Below, piece by piece: positions 1 through 4,906 of a stretch of 6,785 nt of DNA. The DNA is from Candidatus Bathyarchaeum sp. (GTDB lineage: Archaea; Thermoproteota; Bathyarchaeia; Bathyarchaeales; Bathyarchaeaceae), in NCBI GenBank assembly GCA_003096235.1, contig PIXT01000061.1, positions 1 through 6,785 of the forward strand. The letters run 5' to 3'. Made by a program: the position numbers and the translations under genes. The notes beneath the pieces were generated by a model. That model worked only from the letters and a program-made list of their open reading frames with translations. It did no database searches and was not told the DNA's origin. Numbering within the stretch: the stretch's first letter is position 1; every line of letters starts with the position of its first letter.

Positions 1-305
1 AACAAGTTTTTTCCTTGATTACTCAGTTTGAAAACTCGTTTTGGGTGATAATCTTTGGTTGTCCATTCGCTTTCTAGGTAGTTCCAGCGTTCGAGGTCTC
101 GCAGGAGGGGGTAAATGCTGCTGGGGCCTAGGTATATTCCGAAGTTTTTGCGGATAACGGTTATAATTCGATAGCCGTGCATTGGTTGGTGTTTTAGAAT
201 GTGTAACACTAGGAAGTAGCGTAGTCCGCGTATGATTTGACCTTGAATTCTTTTTGGGTTTTCGGTGGCGTATTGCTCTTCTTGATAGTTCATGGGGTTT
301 GCCAT
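1..305 (-). CDS. PadR-family winged-helix transcriptional regulator, partial (3' end beyond the window)
   Basis: I read 101 codons on the minus strand from ATG at 305, open to the window edge, so the C-terminus is missing. The protein begins MANPMNYQEEQYATENPKRI. It then shows the PadR winged-helix pattern: a first helix with YFLVLHILKH (about 31-40), the hallmark MHGYRI (about 43-48), the recognition-helix signature GPSSIYPLLRDLER (about 61-74), and the wing ending KRVFKLSNQGK (about 88-98). PadR proteins are small dimeric DNA-binding repressors, often autoregulated and responsive to small molecules or stress; the ligand cannot be predicted here. An in-frame ATG at 293 is an alternative start, but the one at 305 has a weak upstream AGGATG and a TATA-like box about 43 bp away. 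A 117-residue reading in another frame of the same strand is low-complexity, basic and Pro/Arg-rich, and is a shadow. The gene is divergent from the winged-helix/PAS gene. Family assignment is secure; function is unknown. Confidence 0.9.
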   Translation of the reverse strand, partial: MANPMNYQEEQYATENPKRIQGQIIRGLRYFLVLHILKHQPMHGYRIITVIRKNFGIYLGPSSIYPLLRDLERWNYLESEWTTKDYHPKRVFKLSNQGKNL

Positions 306-342
306 GGTTACTGCACATCCTGTAATATTCCTGATATGTATG

Positions 343-354
343 GCATATAAGCAT
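343..354 (-). promoter_or_regulatory. Candidate TATA box of the padR gene
   Basis: On the minus strand this reads GCTTATATGC, centred about 43 bp upstream of the padR ATG at 305. An archaeal TATA box normally lies about 26 bp before the transcription start, which would give a leader of roughly 17 nt. Seen by eye only; no expression data. Confidence 0.45.
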
Positions 355-383
355 TACGCTTTTGCATTGCATAAGCGCATTAC
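351..383. promoter_or_regulatory. Imperfect inverted repeat in the padR / PAS-regulator divergent promoter region
   Basis: The left arm GCATTACGCTTTTGCA (351-366) and the right arm TGCATAAGCGCATTAC (368-383) match as an inverted repeat at 12 of 16 positions around a one-base centre. The heptamer GCATTAC also occurs as a direct repeat at 351-357 and 377-383. The element lies between the two divergent genes and next to the padR TATA-like box. That fits an operator for one of these two DNA-binding proteins; PadR proteins usually bind dyads in their own promoter. Assignment to PadR is inference. Confidence 0.45.
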
Positions 384-392
384 AAAGCCATA

Positions 393-1319
393 ATGCTTAA
401 AAACAAAACCAACCAAGATAACAACATGGACCAAGAACAAATCGCCCTCATAATAAAAGCACTCAGAAACAACCCAAGAGGAATGACGGTAACTCAAATC
501 TCAAAAGAAATAGACCTAAACAGAAACTCCGTCGCAAAATACCTCGAAGTCCTACTAATATCAGGCCACGTAGAAATGAAGTCCTACGGACCAGCAAAAG
601 TATTCTACCTCTCACAAAGAGTCCCAATGTCCACCATGCTAGACTTCTCCTCAGACTACATACTAATCCTAGACAGAGACCTAAAAATAATCCAAATAAA
701 CAACAACTTCACAGACCTCATAAAAACCAAAAAAGAAACCACCCTCGGACAAAAAATCCAAGACATACCCATACAAATCTTCAAAACACCAGAAATGGCA
801 ACAAAACTCAAAGACGCCCTCGACGGAAAAGGAACAAACCAAAAAATAGAACTGACCACAAACAAACAAAAACACTACTTCAACATCAAACTAATTTCAA
901 CAACCTTTGAAGACGGCCTGCCCGGAGTAACAATAATACTAGAAAACATCACAGAACTCAAAAAACTGGAAAAAACACTGCAAGAAACAAACCAACTCAA
1001 CCAAACAATTCTCCAAAACATATCAGACAGCGTAATTGTTCTTGACCAAAAACAGAAAATCATATCTGCAAACAACGCAACAGCAGACCTACTGCAAACA
1101 CCAAAAGAAAAAATTCAACAAAAGAAACTAACAGACTTGCTCGCAGGCTTTGAAAAAACGCTGTTATCTAAAACGATCAAAAATGTTACAAAAACAGGCA
1201 AACCAGAAACAATAACTGACGAATACGCTTTTGCAAACAACCAAAAAGGTTTGTATAAAACAAAAGTTATCCCAGTCAAAGAAGGCATTTTGTGCATTAT
1301 CCAAAAGGCAACAAATTAA
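393..1319 (+). CDS. Winged-helix transcriptional regulator with two PAS sensor domains
   Basis: This 308-residue protein has no signal peptide or membrane segment, so it is cytoplasmic. Residues about 17-73 form an N-terminal winged helix (NPRGMTVTQISKEI, then the recognition helix LNRNSVAKYLEVLLISGHVE and wing). A PAS domain follows at about 82-190 (LDFSSDYILILDRDLKIIQI, ending VTIILENITELK), then a short helical linker and a second PAS domain at about 203-305 (SDSVIVLDQKQKIISAN). No histidine-kinase, GGDEF or other output domain follows, so this looks like a one-component sensor-regulator of a kind common in archaea, particularly methanogens and relatives. The PAS ligand is not predictable. 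The ATG at 393 is the longest reading. The ATG at 426 (residue 12, MDQEQIALI) may be the true, leaderless start, because CTTAAAAA at 396-403 lies about 26 bp before it. The first two thirds is extremely rich in A/C-ending codons. Convergent with the surface-protein gene. Confidence 0.88.
   Translation: MLKNKTNQDNNMDQEQIALIIKALRNNPRGMTVTQISKEIDLNRNSVAKYLEVLLISGHVEMKSYGPAKVFYLSQRVPMSTMLDFSSDYILILDRDLKIIQINNNFTDLIKTKKETTLGQKIQDIPIQIFKTPEMATKLKDALDGKGTNQKIELTTNKQKHYFNIKLISTTFEDGLPGVTIILENITELKKLEKTLQETNQLNQTILQNISDSVIVLDQKQKIISANNATADLLQTPKEKIQQKKLTDLLAGFEKTLLSKTIKNVTKTGKPETITDEYAFANNQKGLYKTKVIPVKEGILCIIQKATN
395..403 (+). promoter_or_regulatory. Candidate TATA box supporting a leaderless start at 426
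   Basis: GCTTAAAAA is centred about 26 bp before the ATG at 426. That is the spacing expected if transcription starts at that codon. No Shine-Dalgarno-like sequence precedes 393 or 426, consistent with a leaderless transcript. If correct, the first 11 residues of the longest reading are not translated. Confidence 0.4.
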
Positions 1320-1360
1320 CCACAACAGAACTTGGCAAATAGTCTAACCTTTAGTTCGTT

Positions 1361-1404
1361 TAAAAAAATAAAAAGAAGGGAAGTTTGCCGAGTAATAATC
1401 GGCA
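1361..1404 (-). terminator. Hairpin plus T-tract terminator of the surface-protein gene
   Basis: TGCCGA (1386-1391) and TCGGCA (1399-1404) form a perfect 6-bp stem with a 7-base loop, starting two bases past the surface-protein stop codon on the minus strand. Going on in that direction, a T-rich run follows (the complement of the A-rich stretch at about 1361-1378). This matches intrinsic termination. On the plus strand the hairpin is followed only by TTTT, so it could also slow readthrough from the converging PAS-regulator gene, more weakly. Confidence 0.65.
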
Positions 1405-1406
1405 TT

Positions 1407-3920
1407 TTATGGGTCGTGTATTCCACCTTTTGTTTCTACCACTGTTGCACCAGTGTAGATGTTGGTATATTCGTGAACCCACTCGGTTTCACTTATAGTA
1501 CCCAACAACTCAGGAATACAGAACGTTGGATGATTCGGGTCGGTATAGTCGATTTGCAGAATTATCGATGTCAAACCTGCAGGAGCTTGTTGTAACTGAA
1601 GGATTCCCGGATTAATATCACGTGCAGCATCTCCGTGTAGCCATTGTGTAGCATAGTAGGTGTCTCTGCCGAAGTGACCCCAAACAACTATGACTTCTGT
1701 GCCATTTTTGTCAATGTATGTTGAGATTACAGCATAACCAACGGTTGGGTCGTCGTACGAACTGTACACGTTCCAACTAGGACCATCAGCTATGTCATCC
1801 CAGTATCTTTGCCAGCAAGCCAACCCAGTTATCATGCCAGAGTATGGAGAACCTGTAGCGTATTCAGGTATACCATAGATTGCGTCTGTGAAGTCGTTTG
1901 AATAGTATGAGAGCATGTTAGCAACTGGACCACCAACTCCAATCATGTTAGAGCTTGAAGTAGGCCAGTACGTACACCAGTTGTCAGTCAGTGCCGCGCG
2001 TCCGATTGCGTCCTTGTAGTCTTCTTTAGTGTCACCCACGCCAAACTGGTACATTACACTGGGCATCTGCATAGTAGTGTCAGGATCCCACATATCTGAA
2101 CCAGCTAAACCGATGGTGATGTTCTTTTGTTTAATCGAAGCAGTTATCAGTGATGCGCCAGCGGAGTCAATAGTTTTTGCGTCTCTGCCGATAGTTGTCC
2201 ATTCATAGCGTCCAGTACCAAAAGCTACACCGTCAATTGTTTCTGTCCAATTATCAGATGACCATCGAACCACGTAAGTACTGGAAGGTAAGCCAGATAT
2301 TCCACTAGTCGAGAACGTGTATTGGCTCCTTGGAACTAGTTGTCCAGTGGCTTTTACAGTTACGCGCTCAGAGAACACGCCATAGGCGTCCCAATCAGCA
2401 TCAGCGACATCAACAGCCGCGGGAACAAAGCTGTAACTAGTACCAGTGAATTCGTCCCACCATCTTGAGGTGTTCTTAGTATCCTTGGTCACTGCATCGA
2501 CTAAGCTCCATGGATTGAAGTGTTTGTCCAACTGATACATTGCTTCTTTGTCAATCACGTTGCTGCTACCATTGTCTGCATCGGCACCATCGTTTTGATC
2601 TGTAACACCGTAAACTGATACACCTCTGAATTGCTCAGCAACAGGCACACCAAGTGGTTCTGCAGTTTCGGCCAGAACAAAGTCCCATTCACCCACAGTC
2701 AACGGAGCCAACCATGGTTCAGTAGTACCGTCGACACGGTGTTGATCAGCAGAAACCATACGTCTCCACCAAATATCATCGTCACCAGCATTAACAGTCC
2801 AATCGCTCACACTAGGCCAGTGTGCAACAAATCCAACATAGTTTCCGTCGTTAGAGATTACTTGAGCCATATCATAAGTACCAGCACTTTTAGGTTCACT
2901 ACCATAAAGTGCCATCGCAGTGCCGTCTAATGTGTATCCCGGGGGAAGTGTTTGAAGCAAAGTCCAATCATCGTTATAAGCGGTGTCTAATGCTTCATCC
3001 GCAGTCCCACCTGCAGTGTAGTAGTGTGCATAGCTGCTGTATTCTGGTGCTGAACCCAAATCCCACTCTTCCCGGTTACTGAACTGTATCAGCAAACCGG
3101 CAGGAATTACAACAGGTGATGATTCAGGTACACCTATTGTTAATGGTTGCATCACGAATTTAGGTTGATCAAGTAGTTTAACGTCTTTGAGAATTACTAC
3201 CTGCTTGTCTACCTTGTCAAAGATGAAAGTCAATTTCACATCAACAAGGGCCAACATTGTTTGAGATGGTTGATGATAGTCGTAGATGCGGTTAGAAACC
3301 ATAGCAACGAATTTTCGTGGTCCATCATACAGCACTTGAATGACCCCGGTAGTTGCGGTGCCATTAGTTTTTCTGCCACCGTACATCAAGGTACTGCCGA
3401 TTACACTGCCGTCTGCGTCGACTTCATATCCTGGCTTCTTGAAGGTCTCACCAGTTTCAGTAGAGTAAGAGGGATCATAGGTGTTGTCGACTCTTATCCA
3501 AGGTCCACCGTAATTTGTGAGGTCTCCAAATAGGGCTCCAGCCCATACGTTTCGTCTACCCCATGATTGGTGGTTATAGGTGATGTCGATGTACCAGCCA
3601 TTTATCCAAACGTTTTTGGGCAGCTTCGAGACCAGCCCCGCTCCAGCTGGGGCGGCAAATGGGTCTCGCAAACCTGCATATTCCAAACCGATATTTGTTT
3701 CGCTGTCGATCATTTCACCGTATCTGGAGAGACCGAAATCAACGCTTGCTTCTACGTAGGGGTATAGGTCGTAATAGTCTGTGTCTAATACTCCTTCAGT
3801 TGTCATGTACCAGTCTGTTGGGTCTGCTGCTTGTGTAATTCCGATGATGAACATTGGAATTACTAGCGTAGTTAACATTGTGATGGTTGCAAATAATATA
3901 AGATGTTGTTTAGTTTTCAT
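1407..3920 (-). CDS. Large secreted surface protein with GGPVAN motif, possible S-layer component
   Basis: This 837-residue protein starts at ATG 3920, 8 nt after a GAGG Shine-Dalgarno. Residues 1-32 form a Sec signal peptide: basic MKTKQH, a hydrophobic core to about 28, and likely cleavage after TQA or QAA. The mature part is rich in Asp, Tyr, Trp, Thr, Ser and Gly and has only three cysteines (649, 702, 801). It has six N-glycosylation sequons, at N186, N450, N483, N557, N600 and N739. Near the C-terminus GVGGPVANMLSYY (about 661-673) resembles the GGPVAN signature of archaeal S-layer-type domains. It is followed by aromatic segments such as CWQRYW and VVWGHFGRDTYY. There is no C-terminal membrane anchor or PGF-type sorting signal, so it would be held by protein-protein contacts or released. 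Similar uncharacterised secreted proteins seem familiar to me from Bathyarchaeia-like genomes (memory, unchecked). A structural S-layer role is inference; a secreted enzyme or binding protein is possible. Confidence 0.75.
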   Translation of the reverse strand: MKTKQHLILFATITMLTTLVIPMFIIGITQAADPTDWYMTTEGVLDTDYYDLYPYVEASVDFGLSRYGEMIDSETNIGLEYAGLRDPFAAPAGAGLVSKLPKNVWINGWYIDITYNHQSWGRRNVWAGALFGDLTNYGGPWIRVDNTYDPSYSTETGETFKKPGYEVDADGSVIGSTLMYGGRKTNGTATTGVIQVLYDGPRKFVAMVSNRIYDYHQPSQTMLALVDVKLTFIFDKVDKQVVILKDVKLLDQPKFVMQPLTIGVPESSPVVIPAGLLIQFSNREEWDLGSAPEYSSYAHYYTAGGTADEALDTAYNDDWTLLQTLPPGYTLDGTAMALYGSEPKSAGTYDMAQVISNDGNYVGFVAHWPSVSDWTVNAGDDDIWWRRMVSADQHRVDGTTEPWLAPLTVGEWDFVLAETAEPLGVPVAEQFRGVSVYGVTDQNDGADADNGSSNVIDKEAMYQLDKHFNPWSLVDAVTKDTKNTSRWWDEFTGTSYSFVPAAVDVADADWDAYGVFSERVTVKATGQLVPRSQYTFSTSGISGLPSSTYVVRWSSDNWTETIDGVAFGTGRYEWTTIGRDAKTIDSAGASLITASIKQKNITIGLAGSDMWDPDTTMQMPSVMYQFGVGDTKEDYKDAIGRAALTDNWCTYWPTSSSNMIGVGGPVANMLSYYSNDFTDAIYGIPEYATGSPYSGMITGLACWQRYWDDIADGPSWNVYSSYDDPTVGYAVISTYIDKNGTEVIVVWGHFGRDTYYATQWLHGDAARDINPGILQLQQAPAGLTSIILQIDYTDPNHPTFCIPELLGTISETEWVHEYTNIYTGATVVETKGGIHDP

Positions 3921-3926
3921 TTTTTA

Positions 3927-3933
3927 TTCCTCG
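3927..3933 (-). promoter_or_regulatory. Ribosome binding site of the surface-protein gene
   Basis: The minus strand reads CGAGGAA, with GAGG ending 8 nt before the ATG at 3920. This fixes the start and contrasts with the PAS-regulator and RHH genes, which have no such site. Confidence 0.7.
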
Positions 3934-3965
3934 TTTGTTTGCGTTTGATATCTGTGATAGTGTCA

Positions 3966-3980
3966 GTTTAAAAGTTTTTC
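3966..3980 (-). promoter_or_regulatory. Candidate BRE/TATA promoter of the surface-protein gene
   Basis: On the minus strand GAAAAA (BRE-like, purine-rich) is followed by CTTTTAAAC (TATA-like), centred near 3970. Transcription would start near 3944, giving a leader of about 24 nt that contains the GAGG site. The GACGGTAT array begins a few bases upstream of this box, relative to transcription. Confidence 0.55.
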
Positions 3981-3984
3981 GTTG

Positions 3985-4021
3985 GACGGTATGTTGACGG
4001 TATTTAGACAGTAAACAGTAA
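3985..4021 (+). repeat. GACGGTAT tandem array at 11-bp spacing, upstream of the surface-protein TATA box
   Basis: GACGGTAT occurs exactly at 3985-3992 and again at 3996-4003. A degenerate GACAGTAA follows at 4007-4014, so the three units start exactly 11 bp apart and face the same side of the helix. AACAGTAA at 4014-4021 may be a further weak copy. The array lies about 15-50 bp upstream of the TATA-like box of the surface-protein gene. In archaea that position is compatible with activator binding. It is too short and regular for CRISPR, and looks like a regulator array. Confidence 0.7.
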
Positions 4022-4046
4022 ATTAGCTACAAAAATTAACAAAAAA

Positions 4047-4069
4047 TGTGGTATATTGACGGTATTTAG
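4047..4069 (+). repeat. Second GACGGTAT pair, distal element of the surface-protein promoter
   Basis: TGTGGTAT (4047-4054) is followed at 11-bp spacing by an exact GACGGTAT (4058-4065). The 14-mer TTGACGGTATTTAG at 4056-4069 is identical to 3994-4007, so conservation extends beyond the octamer. The gap to the proximal cluster is about 40 bp, roughly four helical turns, which would allow cooperative binding or looping (inference). Confidence 0.65.
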
Positions 4070-4142
4070 CCCTAAAACTAATCGTTAAAAAATATTGTAG
4101 AACAAAAATTCTAGAATGCAAAACACACCAAAAAGTGGCGAA
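4070..4142. other. AT-rich spacer downstream of the RHH gene
   Basis: This stretch lies between the RHH stop codon and the GACGGTAT array and is AT-rich. Read on the minus strand it holds several oligo-T runs (the complements of A-runs near 4087-4092 and 4104-4108) that could end the RHH transcript. It also contains a 10-bp palindrome, ATTCTAGAAT, at 4108-4117. I see no gene and no strong hairpin terminator. Confidence 0.35.
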
Positions 4143-4415
4143 TTACTCTTCTTTTTCCTTAGAAATTGAAACGTTTTCTTCTAATTGTGACGTTAGTTTG
4201 TTGATTTTTTCGATTTCTTCGGTTCGTTTTCTTACTGCTTCTGCAACAAATTCAGTAACGCTTCTGTAACCCAAGTCTTCTCTTGCCTTGACCAACGATT
4301 TTACTTTAACGTATAATCCGGATGGCAAATTTACCGAGTCGTATCCTTTTACTGGCAATATACCGTCACTAATGAGAGAAACGTTAACCAATCGTTTAAT
4401 CGTTTTGATGTCCAA
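4143..4415 (-). CDS. Ribbon-helix-helix (CopG/Arc-like) DNA-binding protein, likely autoregulator
   Basis: This 90-residue protein carries a ribbon-helix-helix fold: strand YDSVNLP (25-31), first helix from SGLYVKVKSLVKARED (32-47), the turn LGYRS (48-52), and second helix VTEFVAEAVRKRTEEIEK (53-70). A charged helical tail follows. The spacing of strand, helix, GYRS turn and EF.AEAVR is typical of archaeal RHH regulators, which dimerise and insert a two-stranded sheet into the major groove. The longest reading starts with TTG at 4415. There is no Shine-Dalgarno, but a TATA-like ATTAATAAAAT lies about 26 bp upstream, so a leaderless start is plausible. In-frame TTGs at 4391 and 4358 are alternatives and would shorten the unusual N-terminal extension of about 24 residues. 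GACGGTAT copies surround this gene, one of them within its promoter dyad. It lies immediately upstream of, and co-directional with, the surface-protein gene. RHH identity is strong; targets are inferred. Confidence 0.82.
   Translation of the reverse strand: MDIKTIKRLVNVSLISDGILPVKGYDSVNLPSGLYVKVKSLVKAREDLGYRSVTEFVAEAVRKRTEEIEKINKLTSQLEENVSISKEKEE
4360..4367 (-). repeat. GACGGTAT copy inside the RHH coding region
   Basis: The plus strand reads ATACCGTC, an exact minus-strand GACGGTAT, within codons 17-19 of the longest RHH reading and just before an in-frame TTG (4358). It could be an auxiliary operator in the early transcribed region. If translation really starts at 4358, it would sit in the leader. 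Confidence 0.5.
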
Positions 4416-4416
4416 A

Positions 4417-4434
4417 TACCGTCGATTTACGGTA
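4417..4434. promoter_or_regulatory. Inverted-repeat operator between the TATA box and start of the RHH gene
   Basis: TACCGT (4417-4422) and ACGGTA (4429-4434) form a perfect 6-bp inverted repeat around a 6-bp centre. The left arm belongs to an exact GACGGTAT copy on the minus strand (4416-4423). The dyad fills the space between the TATA-like box (4436-4446) and the predicted RHH start, so a bound dimer pair would block transcription of the RHH gene. It also abuts the TATA-like box on the side away from the divergent 85-residue gene. An autoregulatory operator is the natural reading (inference). Confidence 0.65.
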
Positions 4435-4435
4435 A

Positions 4436-4446
4436 ATTTTATTAAT
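4436..4446. promoter_or_regulatory. AT-rich box shared by the divergent RHH and 85-residue genes
   Basis: The plus strand reads ATTTTATTAAT and the minus strand ATTAATAAAAT. It is centred about 26 bp from the RHH TTG (4415) and about 40 bp from the GTG at 4481. A single box, or two overlapping ones, could serve both directions within a 65-bp intergenic space. Confidence 0.45.
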
Positions 4447-4480
4447 GAAGAACGAATAACGCATAAAATGGTGGAAAGGG

Positions 4481-4738
4481 GTGCAACTAAAACATGAGAA
4501 GGAAACCGAGAAAGTAGACATAGAAGAGTTCAAAGCACTCGTCAACAACTTGATTCCCACAACGCTAAAACAGGCAGAGTGGATATGCAACGAAGTTGAT
4601 CGATTAACAAACAAACATCCAGAACTGAAAGAAAAAATCAAGGAGTGGTTCAAGATGCCCGAATCCGAAAGAAGGGAACTTGAAGAAATCATACACCGCA
4701 TCCTTGCAGAAGCAGAGAAGGCACGTCAAAAGTGGTAA
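4481..4738 (+). CDS. Small highly charged helical protein, function unknown
   Basis: I do not recognise this 85-residue protein. It starts at GTG 4481, preceded closely by GGAAAGGG; an in-frame stop at 4457 and the lack of an upstream in-frame ATG or GTG limit other choices. The composition is strongly helical and charged: Glu- and Lys-rich segments EKETEKVDIEEFKALV (6-21), then NEVDRLTNK, ELKEKIKEWFKMPESERREL (48-67) and a final amphipathic helix EEIIHRILAEAEKARQKW. It has one cysteine (residue 36) and no signal peptide, membrane span, zinc motif or catalytic signature. Divergence from the RHH gene over a shared promoter suggests control by that protein. It lies 168 bp before the DPM1-like gene in the same direction. 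It could be a protein-protein adaptor. A toxin partner for the RHH protein cannot be excluded, but the divergent layout argues against it. Confidence 0.65.
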   Translation: MQLKHEKETEKVDIEEFKALVNNLIPTTLKQAEWICNEVDRLTNKHPELKEKIKEWFKMPESERRELEEIIHRILAEAEKARQKW

Positions 4739-4842
4739 ATTGTGTGGAAATATTACTGGAATACATTTTTCAAGAATAAAAACAGAAGACAAACACCAAA
4801 AAATGCACAAAAACAAAGAGAAGCGCCAATTTCTAACCAAAT

Positions 4843-4852
4843 TAGTTATAGG
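4843..4852 (+). promoter_or_regulatory. Weak TATA-like box before the DPM1-like gene
   Basis: AGTTATAGG lies about 60 bp before the GTG at 4907 and about 26 bp before an in-frame ATG at 4871. It allows either a leader of about 35 nt carrying the GGAGG site or a leaderless start at 4871. The surrounding 4739-4906 is A-rich and open in the glycosyltransferase frame from 4742, but its translation shows no recognisable domain. Confidence 0.3.
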
Positions 4853-4892
4853 TTACTTACTCCAAAAATAATGCCAAGTGTACATCAACAAC

Positions 4893-4899
4893 AAGGAGG
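4893..4899 (+). promoter_or_regulatory. Strong Shine-Dalgarno site selecting the GTG start at 4907
   Basis: AAGGAGG is followed by 7 nt and then GTG at 4907. This is the best ribosome binding site in the window. It argues that the longer reading of the DPM1-like gene (GTG 4742 or ATG 4871) is not the main translated form. Confidence 0.75.
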
Positions 4900-4906
4900 C
4901 GAGGTC

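Noticed and set aside
19..372. 117-residue reading on the minus strand with Met start
   Set aside because: It overlaps padR in another frame, is Pro/Arg/Ser-rich and has no domain, while the padR frame gives a textbook PadR winged helix.
656..1297. Hydrophobic Phe-rich minus-strand readings opposite the PAS gene
   Set aside because: They arise as the complement of A-rich Lys/Asn codons and are not membrane proteins in their own right.
1332..1595. 87-residue plus-strand reading at the end of the PAS gene
   Set aside because: Most of it is antisense to the surface-protein C-terminus and it spans the terminator hairpin. No domain is visible.
3985..4065. Short repeats as a CRISPR array
   Set aside because: Units are 8-11 bp with no unique spacers of 30-40 bp and no cas genes. 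The pattern fits regulator sites.
4108..4117. 10-bp palindrome ATTCTAGAAT as an operator or attachment site
   Set aside because: It is a single short AT-rich occurrence with no repeat elsewhere and no integrase nearby.
4288..4497. 69-residue plus-strand reading across the RHH gene
   Set aside because: It is antisense to a clear RHH domain and its own product shows no domain.
4143..4738. RHH antitoxin plus 85-residue toxin module
   Set aside because: The genes are divergent rather than in one operon, and the small protein shows no RelE, MazF, PIN or Fic features. Not excluded, but unsupported.
4396..4840. Two minus-strand readings (101 and 78 residues) opposite the 85-residue gene
   Set aside because: They are Ser/Phe/Cys-rich translations typical of the reverse complement of a Glu/Lys-rich gene, with no promoter or ribosome site.
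4742..4906. N-terminal extension of the DPM1-like enzyme from GTG 4742
   Set aside because: The 55 residues are basic and low-complexity with no family match, and an excellent AAGGAGG site selects GTG 4907.
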